The notes under the pieces: model-generated
Seen by the model: the letters and a program-made list of their open reading frames with translations, nothing else
Told to the model about the DNA's origin: nothing
Databases searched by the model: none
Assembly: GCA_009702465.1 (NCBI GenBank)
Contig: WLHY01000024.1
Coordinates: 1 to 10,261, forward strand
Direction of reading: 5' to 3'
Source: Actinomycetota bacterium
GTDB taxonomy: Bacteria > Actinomycetota > Actinomycetes > Nanopelagicales > Nanopelagicaceae
DNA length: 10,261 nt
Position numbers and translations under genes: made by a program
Shown here: piece by piece, positions 5,938 through 10,261 of the stretch
How the letters are laid out: every line of letters starts with the position of its first letter
Position numbering within the stretch: position 1 is the stretch's first letter

Positions 5938-7473
5938 TTAGGAGACTGCGCCTTTGTAACTGCTCGGTGCAATTTCAGGGAACCATGAGAGAGCCTCATC
6001 CCTGAAGTTGCCCTCAGCACGAAGTTGGCAAAAGATGCCAGTTGTTCCCAATGTAACGCGGTGAATCAAAACATACTCAGGAGGCAAATTTAATTGGAAG
6101 CCAATCTTGGCGGTTGGATTTCTTGGATCACCGACTCGAGCACTTTGATCGCGTAGCCACTCTCTTGAGTATTTAAATGTTGGTGTACGAAGTGGTTCAA
6201 CCAATGGAACTAAGAACTCTAAAACTAAATTTGGATCTACCTCTACATCAGATAACACAAAGCCATCCTCTTTAAATCCTTCATACAAAGCCACAGCATC
6301 ATCTTCCAGAGCATTTTTTAATAGCCGCTTCATTGGTTCCGGAAAGCCATTTGGCAGGCGGTTACAAGCACCAAAATCTAGAACTCCTAATCGGCCATCA
6401 GCTAAAACTCTAAAGTTTCCAGGATGTGGATCGGCGTGCAATAAACCTGCGCGATCGGGAGAGGTAAAGTGAAAGCGGGCCAACTTAATTCCGGCATTAT
6501 TTCGCTCTTCTTGTGTGCCATCTGCGATCACCTTTGCAAGTGGTTTTCCTTCCAACCACTCACTAACTAAGACTCGATCTGATGCCATTACAACCTTTGG
6601 AATTGCAATATCTGGATCACCGTCGTAAACGCGAGAGTAGGTCTCTTGTGCATTTGCCTCGTACCGGTAATCAACCTCCTCCATAATTCGAGCGCGTAAC
6701 TCCTCAAGTAATGGCGCCATCTCTAAGCCGGGCAGTACTAATTGAAAAATCTTGGCAAATCTTTGAATCTGATTTAAATCCGAGATCAACGCTTCAGCTG
6801 CACCTGGGTATTGAATTTTGACTGCAACATCTCGGCCATCTTTCCACTTAGCTTTATGTACCTGTCCAATAGATGCAGAGGCTGCTGGCTTATCGGTAAA
6901 TTGGGCAAAGTTATCTCGCCAATCCTCACCAAGCTCCTTAGCTAAAACTGAGTGAACAACTCGAGTTGGCAGCGGTGGCGCTGCCTCTTGTAACTTTGTT
7001 AAGGATTCACGATAAGGCTTAGCAATATTCTCTGGCAGCGCCGCTTCAAAGACAGAGAGCGCTTGGCCAAACTTCATTGCGCCACCCTTTAACTCACCTA
7101 ATACTTGAAATATTTGTTCTGCGGTTTTCTCTTGAATCTCCTGAAGAACCATTGAGCTAGATTGACCAATTAATTGACGGCCAAAACCAACTGCACTTCT
7201 GCCAGCTAGTGATAAGGGCAGAGATGCTAATTTGGCACCTCGCACCTTGCCCGATTTAGGAATCTCATTTTTACTCTCTTGGTTACTCTGGTTCTTATTT
7301 AGTTTTTTGCTCTCAGATCTATTTGCACTTGAAATCTTCTTCTCATTTTTGCCCGCGTTTTTACTCTTCTTGATGGTTGAATTTACAGTTGAATTTACGG
7401 TGGAATTTAAGGTTGAATTTACGGTTGAAGTTTTCGCTTGATCGATCTTCTCATCACGGGTTGGCACCGGCAT
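5938..7473 (-). CDS. ABC1/UbiB (AarF) family atypical kinase
   Basis: This is an ABC1-family protein, homologous to M. tuberculosis Rv3197. The family has an atypical protein-kinase fold; UbiB/COQ8 members act as ATPases in lipid or quinone biology, and the substrate of the actinobacterial branch is not settled. With the ATG at 7473 it has 511 residues. Visible motifs: KFGQ (134-137, the KxGQ signature), ASASIGQV (198-205, Ala-rich loop), AVKIQYPG with Lys219, HADPHPGN (346-353) and DFG (366-368), so the nucleotide site looks complete. The conserved part begins near KLASLP (about residue 81). Before it is an unusual Lys/Asn/Ser-rich extension containing STVN repeats. The start is uncertain: GTG 7494 and GTG 7467 are alternatives, and GGAG lies only 3 nt before ATG 7473. 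It overlaps the end of the ThiF-like gene and is probably coupled to it. Confidence 0.88.
   Translation of the reverse strand: MPVPTRDEKIDQAKTSTVNSTLNSTVNSTVNSTIKKSKNAGKNEKKISSANRSESKKLNKNQSNQESKNEIPKSGKVRGAKLASLPLSLAGRSAVGFGRQLIGQSSSMVLQEIQEKTAEQIFQVLGELKGGAMKFGQALSVFEAALPENIAKPYRESLTKLQEAAPPLPTRVVHSVLAKELGEDWRDNFAQFTDKPAASASIGQVHKAKWKDGRDVAVKIQYPGAAEALISDLNQIQRFAKIFQLVLPGLEMAPLLEELRARIMEEVDYRYEANAQETYSRVYDGDPDIAIPKVVMASDRVLVSEWLEGKPLAKVIADGTQEERNNAGIKLARFHFTSPDRAGLLHADPHPGNFRVLADGRLGVLDFGACNRLPNGFPEPMKRLLKNALEDDAVALYEGFKEDGFVLSDVEVDPNLVLEFLVPLVEPLRTPTFKYSREWLRDQSARVGDPRNPTAKIGFQLNLPPEYVLIHRVTLGTTGIFCQLRAEGNFRDEALSWFPEIAPSSYKGAVS
7376..7435 (-). repeat. 12-bp coding tandem repeat in the ABC1 kinase gene
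   Basis: There are five units of about 12 bp (7376, 7388, 7400, 7412 and 7424; plus strand GTTGAATTTACR, the last two diverged or partial). On the minus strand they encode repeated S-T-V-N, each unit giving an NST triplet. The 12-bp period keeps the frame, which supports this stretch being translated. Confidence 0.9.
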
Positions 7474-8572
7474 ATTCTCCAAGATCTGCGCCACATCCGC
7501 ACATTGGATTTGCCTGCCAAAAAATGTGTGACTGCTTACATATCTGCGACAGATTAACTCGAAGAGCGCTACTCCGAAGCAGATTAGCGGATTGGGATGC
7601 TTGATCTAAAAAATTGGCGGCAGCTATTGATGTATAGCCAACGATAAGTGATAGTACCGATGCTGGAAGTGACTCCACCTGATTTAAGTACTTCAGCATG
7701 GCAATCTCAGGTGAGATCGCATTACTTGCGGCAGATAAATCAATGCACCTTAAACAACCGCTTTTCCCAGGCAGAATCAAGGGCCCAATATCAATTTGGT
7801 TGTCAATGATTGGACCAATTACTAAATGAGGAGTGGATTCACTAAGCCAACGTTGTTGATAATCTGCCGGTATCGGCTGCATCGCAATTATTAAATCTGG
7901 TTGTGTGTGTTCAAATATATCTCTTGTTCCGACTTGAGGTAATTGATGTTCACGCAAAACTCGCTTACTTAATTGATTTAAGGTTGAGCCAACATCAGAT
8001 GGCTGAATTACGCCACCAGATATGTCATCCGCTCTAATCTGCCCGCTATCTCTGCCAAAACTTCCGATCACCTTTGCATTGTTAAATCCAGAGGAGGCAA
8101 GTGCAGCTAATAAAGCAAAGGCAAATTTATTGCTGCCAAAGATTAATATTAATTTTTTCGATCGGTTTTGAAGTGTTTGCAATCCATCAAGTGATTGCGC
8201 AGAGATAAAATCAATTTCAATCTCTCGCCGAGTAAGGTTTTTATCCTGATGATTTTCAACAGCTCCATCAAAATTACCAACCGCGCCCTTTGTAATTGCT
8301 GGCTTTGCTGGGGGAGAGATTAACTGGAGGTATCCCTGTTTCAAGCCAATATCTAGATACTTATAGAGGTTACTAATCTCCGTCCCAATTATTGTTGAGA
8401 TTTGAGTTAAATCTCGATCACCATTGCAGTATTGCAAAAATCTAAATTGCTCACTGTCGGGGAAGTTATGTCCCTTTCGTGATGTACCGATATAAAAGCT
8501 GCCATTGCTTAATCTGATTAGGTTTTGACCTGCAACTACCTTTGGATAATTTGATTTAATTTGTTGAATCAT
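7454..8572 (-). CDS. ThiF/E1-fold cyclodehydratase-like protein (Rv3196-like)
   Basis: The C-terminal two-thirds of this 372-residue protein resembles the ThiF/E1-like domain seen in azoline-peptide cyclodehydratases (the 'ocin_ThiF-like' group): a Rossmann-type start LILIFGSNKFAFALLAALAS (141-160), DLIIAMQP (226-233), HLVIGPIIDNQIDIGPLILP (249-268), then zinc ligands CLRC (273-276) and CGC (358-360). The N-terminal part (about 1-85) may be a small winged-helix-like or peptide-clasp domain (FRFLQYCNGDRDLTQIS...), by analogy only. The nucleotide loop reads GSNKFA, not GxGxxG, so adenylation activity is doubtful. No YcaO partner or precursor peptide is present in the window. Its 3' end overlaps the ABC1 kinase gene, the same pairing as Rv3196/Rv3197. 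The ATG at 8572 has no Shine-Dalgarno sequence; CATTAT ends 7 nt before it, so it too may be leaderless. Confidence 0.7.
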   Translation of the reverse strand: MIQQIKSNYPKVVAGQNLIRLSNGSFYIGTSRKGHNFPDSEQFRFLQYCNGDRDLTQISTIIGTEISNLYKYLDIGLKQGYLQLISPPAKPAITKGAVGNFDGAVENHQDKNLTRREIEIDFISAQSLDGLQTLQNRSKKLILIFGSNKFAFALLAALASSGFNNAKVIGSFGRDSGQIRADDISGGVIQPSDVGSTLNQLSKRVLREHQLPQVGTRDIFEHTQPDLIIAMQPIPADYQQRWLSESTPHLVIGPIIDNQIDIGPLILPGKSGCLRCIDLSAASNAISPEIAMLKYLNQVESLPASVLSLIVGYTSIAAANFLDQASQSANLLRSSALRVNLSQICKQSHIFWQANPMCGCGADLGEYAGANP

Positions 8573-8652
8573 CTGCGAATAATGGCTTCAGAGCAAAGCG
8601 CAGCTTGTTGAAGATGTGGGTAAGTTTGGAAAGATCAATCAAATCTCTGCAT

Positions 8653-8680
8653 AAGGTATGCGGCAATTACGGTGTGTGAA
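8653..8680 (-). promoter_or_regulatory. possible promoter of the ThiF-kinase pair
   Basis: On the minus strand TTCACA (8675-8680) and TACCTT (8653-8658) are 16 nt apart, giving a start near 8646 and a leader of about 75 nt. The -10 box lies within a small palindrome, GCATA-CCT-TATGC. This competes with the leaderless alternative at the ATG. Confidence 0.3.
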
Positions 8681-8705
8681 GAGGCAGAAATCAGATTTGG
8701 AGTTG

Positions 8706-8784
8706 ATGGTTATTTGAGTTGAATGAATGGTTATTTGAGTTGAATCAATGGTTATTTGAGTTGCATGAATGGTTATTTGAATTA
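8706..8784. repeat. 21-bp direct-repeat array (3 full copies and a partial)
   Basis: Copies begin at 8706, 8727, 8748 and 8769; each contains ATGGTTATTTGA, and the first three continue with GTTGMATSA. The fourth matches only for its first 12 bases or so. There are no spacers between copies, so it is not a CRISPR array. One minus-strand frame stays open across the array, but it has no in-frame ATG or GTG and no RBS, so it is probably not a gene. A 21-bp period is two helical turns. Confidence 0.9.
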
Positions 8785-8791
8785 ATAGGGC

Positions 8792-8828
8792 AAAAAAATA
8801 ACGGCCCCGGTGATTAACCGAAGGGCCG
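8792..8828 (-). terminator. intrinsic terminator of the DUF5679 gene
   Basis: On the minus strand CGGCCC (8823-8828) plus CGGT (8817-8820) pair with ACCG (8808-8811) plus GGGCCG (8802-8807) around a five-base loop, with a TT bulge. The run of seven T residues (8792-8798) follows. It lies about 30 nt past the DUF5679 stop codon. Confidence 0.88.
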
Positions 8829-8857
8829 CTATCTTTACTTTTTGGAGTTACTGCTTA

Positions 8858-9016
8858 TTAAGCCTTACCAAGAATGCGGTTAACCTTTGTGCCACAAACT
8901 GGGCAGATTCCTTGAGCCATACGGCGGCCAGAATCAGAGACCTTTACATGTCCTTCAAAGGAGCGCTTCTCTTTGCACTTAACGCAGTAAGCCTCGCCTT
9001 TGTACTCTTCTGCCAT
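8858..9016 (-). CDS. DUF5679 small zinc-ribbon protein
   Basis: This 52-residue protein (MAEEYKGEAYCVKCKEK...CPVCGTKVNRILGKA) has two CxxC knuckles, Cys11/Cys14 and Cys38/Cys41, typical of a single-zinc ribbon. The sequence SGRRMAQGICPVCGTKVNRILGK is characteristic of the DUF5679 family found throughout actinobacteria; its function is unknown, and a nucleic-acid or protein-binding role is only a guess. The start is firm: GGAGGAT sits just before the ATG at 9016, which is the best Shine-Dalgarno sequence in the window. It has its own strong terminator downstream and about 200 nt of palindrome-rich sequence upstream, so it is probably an abundant single-gene transcript. Confidence 0.92.
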   Translation of the reverse strand: MAEEYKGEAYCVKCKEKRSFEGHVKVSDSGRRMAQGICPVCGTKVNRILGKA

Positions 9017-9032
9017 TTTGATCCTCCATCTG

Positions 9033-9106
9033 CCGTACGGTCACTTACCGCAGGAAGTTCCTGCATGAGCGTACGAATGAGCCCACCATACCCGCCTAAG
9101 GTGGCT
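9033..9106 (-). other. palindrome-rich leader of the DUF5679 gene
   Basis: Several inverted repeats lie just before the DUF5679 ribosome binding site: CCGTACGG (9033-9040), GCAGGAA-G-TTCCTGC (9050-9064, plus strand), CGTACG (9070-9075, which could pair with the first), and AGCCCACC (9080-9087) with GGTGGCT (9100-9106). They could form a folded 5' UTR or be operator sites. No named riboswitch class is recognised. Confidence 0.5.
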
Positions 9107-9217
9107 ACGAAGGGGTTTTCCACGCATAAATCAATAAATATCCAGCCTAAATCTCTAAAAATCACCTGAAAGCTGAGAATTTTCGCCAAATTCATGGCTC
9201 ATGGCCGGAGATTTAAC

Positions 9218-9892
9218 TTAGAGAACAGTTGGGTTAGTTAATGCTCCACTTTGAACTCCTAGCTCATACCCTTCAAGAAATGCCTCTGCACGATTTTGAT
9301 CTGAGTATCTATTTAGCAGATGATAAAAACTCTCATCATGAGCATGCACTCGTAGATGTATCAACTCATGGAAGATTATGTAATTCAATACATACTCGGG
9401 TGCATTGATTAATCGCTCTGAGATTCGGATGGTGCCATCAACTGTTGTGCAAGAACCCCAGCGTTCATTCATGCTGCGCCAGGTGATGCTAGTTGGCCGC
9501 TCATAAAAATCAGGCAGGTACTCTTCAAGCAATCCCAACGCGATCTCCATAAGTTGGTCATCACCCTTTCGAGCTTTGGCCTCTCGCTTTAAAACCATTG
9601 CGATCATCTCTGGGATTAACTCAATTTCTTGTCGCTTACTTAGCCGAGCCGGGATGTGAATCTCTATTACTCCACCTGATCTAAATGCAGAGATGCTGCG
9701 CTTGCGTCGCTCTTTGCGGATTACTCGGTAGGGCGGCAGATCAGCGGGCAGATTTGGTAGCTTTGAGATTGAGCTTTTAAATGTATTGCTGCCGGATCGC
9801 TGGAAGGGTCGAGTTGGATTTTTACCAGTTGATTTAATTGGCATGGGCGGCAAGATATCTGCGAAGAGATCAGCTTGATTAAAGTTATCCAC
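9218..9892 (-). CDS. YgjP-like (SprT-like) zinc metallopeptidase
   Basis: This 224-residue protein belongs to the YgjP-like/DUF45 metallopeptidase group. The zinc site is visible as HELIH (175-179) plus His185 in the HDESFY segment, where relatives have NHSxxFW. The family-defining NERWGSC (142-148) stands before it. The first 50 residues or so are Pro/Ser/Lys-rich and poorly conserved-looking, followed by a basic stretch RKERRKRS (59-66). No signal peptide or membrane segment is seen, so it should act in the cytoplasm; substrates of this family are largely unknown. The start is GTG at 9892 with AGGTGAGG upstream; a weak TTGGAA/TAGATA pair (9973-9978, 9952-9957) has only a 15-nt spacer. It may read through towards the DUF5679 gene, as no terminator is evident after its stop. 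Confidence 0.85.
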   Translation of the reverse strand: MDNFNQADLFADILPPMPIKSTGKNPTRPFQRSGSNTFKSSISKLPNLPADLPPYRVIRKERRKRSISAFRSGGVIEIHIPARLSKRQEIELIPEMIAMVLKREAKARKGDDQLMEIALGLLEEYLPDFYERPTSITWRSMNERWGSCTTVDGTIRISERLINAPEYVLNYIIFHELIHLRVHAHDESFYHLLNRYSDQNRAEAFLEGYELGVQSGALTNPTVL

Positions 9893-9946
9893 CGCTACCT
9901 CACCTTATCCACCGCTTTTGCCGAGATTTCCACAGTTGCATCCACA
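9885..9946. other. cluster of four TCCAC motifs resembling DnaA boxes
   Basis: TTATCCACC occurs at 9885-9893 and 9905-9913, ATTTCCACA at 9926-9934 and GCATCCACA at 9938-9946, all in the same direction. Each differs from the DnaA-box consensus TTATCCACA by one or two bases. They cover the start and upstream region of the metallopeptidase gene. No AT-rich unwinding region or dnaA/dnaN gene is here, so this is not called an origin. Confidence 0.35.
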
Positions 9947-10140
9947 GCCTGTATCTAGATGGCAAAAGGCAATTCCAACAGCAAAGAAGATTAACTCAGC
10001 CCTACCTAGGGCGGGCTGGATTTACCTAATGTTTTGGCCAAAGATTTTATATTTACTTCTAAGCCCGCTTTGTAGGCGTGAAAAGTATCCTGCGTAACGG
10101 CTTTTGGGCGCTCAAATTCTTTTACTTACCTAGTTCCTGA
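9947..10140. other. intergenic stretch without a recognised gene
   Basis: I see no gene here. The only structure is a palindrome GCCCTA-CC-TAGGGC (9999-10012), which overlaps a longer alternative pairing CAGCCC (9997-10002) with GGGCTG (10013-10018). No T-run follows on either strand, so it is not called a terminator. Confidence 0.5.
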
Positions 10141-10210
10141 CCTTTTTACTTACCTTTTTACTTACCTTTTTACTTACCTTTGGCCTACCTTTTTACTTAC
10201 CTTTGGCTTC
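10141..10210. repeat. 12-bp tandem repeat with variant units
   Basis: CCTTTTTACTTA occurs three times in a row (10141, 10153, 10165), then a variant 11-base unit (10177), then another full copy (10188) and a partial one (10200); a stray copy of the core, TTTACTTACC, is at 10121-10130. On the minus strand each unit reads TAAGTAAAAAGG, giving either stop codons or V-S-K-K depending on frame. Confidence 0.9.
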
Positions 10211-10261
10211 AACTGCGGTTGCGGTTGTAGCGAGTTTTATCAAATTTGCTGTGCAAATTAC
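10193..10261 (-). CDS. possible 3' end of a gene entering from the right edge
   Basis: From the right edge the minus strand is open for 22 codons (VICTANLIKL...VEAKGK) and then stops with TAA at 10193-10195, inside the 12-bp repeat. A second frame is also open for 16 codons, and a palindrome lies within the stretch, so this may not be coding at all. If it is a gene, its last codons have been made by the repeat. No family can be recognised from so little. Confidence 0.3.
   Translation of the reverse strand, partial: VICTANLIKLATTATAVEAKGK
10243..10259. other. 17-bp palindrome AATTTGC-TGT-GCAAATT
   Basis: This is a perfect 7-bp inverted repeat around three bases. No T-run follows on either strand, so it resembles a dimeric-regulator operator more than a terminator. 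It lies at the window edge, so what it might control is not visible. Confidence 0.4.

Noticed and set aside
7232..7604. Plus-strand ORFs with repetitive VEFTVEF-like sequence
   Set aside because: They are the reverse strand of the ABC1 kinase N-terminal repeats and the ThiF-like gene end.
8706..8784. CRISPR array
   Set aside because: The 21-bp units are contiguous with no spacers, and no cas genes are present.
8810..9169. 119-residue plus-strand ORF
   Set aside because: It is antisense to the DUF5679 gene and reads through its terminator; no domain or RBS is seen.
8944..9195. 83-residue minus-strand ORF overlapping the DUF5679 gene
   Set aside because: It is a different frame from the clear DUF5679 gene, which has a strong RBS and zinc-ribbon signature.
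9885..9946. Replication origin
   Set aside because: The motifs are imperfect DnaA boxes, with no AT-rich unwinding region and none of the usual origin neighbour genes.
9999..10018. Intrinsic terminator
   Set aside because: The palindrome is good, but no T-run follows on either strand.

Overview
This window looks like a piece of a low-GC, gene-dense actinobacterial chromosome. The evidence is a WhiB7-type iron-sulfur regulator, an AdnA-type helicase-nuclease, UvrD2 and NudC, together with an Rv3197-like ABC1 kinase and an Rv3196-like ThiF-fold protein. These genes also sit near each other in mycobacteria (from memory of the Rv3195-Rv3202c region of M. tuberculosis). The AT-leaning codon use, tiny or negative gene spacing and several apparently leaderless starts suggest a streamlined aquatic actinobacterium of the Nanopelagicales (acI) type. 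That assignment is inference. There are no rRNA or tRNA genes, insertion sequences or CRISPR arrays.

Left part (1-5084): the 3' two-fifths or so of adnA runs off the left edge. It converges on a minus-strand endonuclease/exonuclease/phosphatase-fold (EEP) gene. A degenerate second copy of that gene's last 13 codons or so lies just past its stop. The EEP gene is divergent from nudC across 25 bases, and both starts look leaderless with -10 boxes back to back. nudC overlaps uvrD2, and this UvrD2 ends 19 residues after motif VI, without the HRDC and tetracysteine tail of mycobacterial UvrD2.

Middle (5085-5937): whiB7 has a long leader. An AT-rich element and promoter lead into a leaderless 75-codon ORF, a candidate antiterminator that overlaps the ORF's last codons, a strong intrinsic terminator, and then the whiB7 ribosome binding site. 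This has the logic of ribosome-controlled attenuation. The WhiB7 protein has a fifth cysteine and a reduced AT-hook.

Right part (5938-10261): all genes are on the minus strand. An ABC1 kinase-like gene abuts the whiB7 stop codon and overlaps an upstream ThiF/cyclodehydratase-like gene, so the two form a pair. A spacer with a 21-bp direct-repeat array and an intrinsic terminator follows, then a 52-residue DUF5679 zinc-ribbon gene that is easily missed, then a YgjP-like (SprT-like) metallopeptidase. The last 370 bases hold TCCAC motifs, a 12-bp tandem repeat, a palindrome and possibly the 3' end of another minus-strand gene.

Taken together, the left genes handle DNA ends and repair (AdnA, UvrD2) and NAD(H)/NAD-capped RNA turnover (NudC). 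WhiB7 would couple translation stress to a resistance regulon. The kinase/ThiF pair has no assigned substrate.
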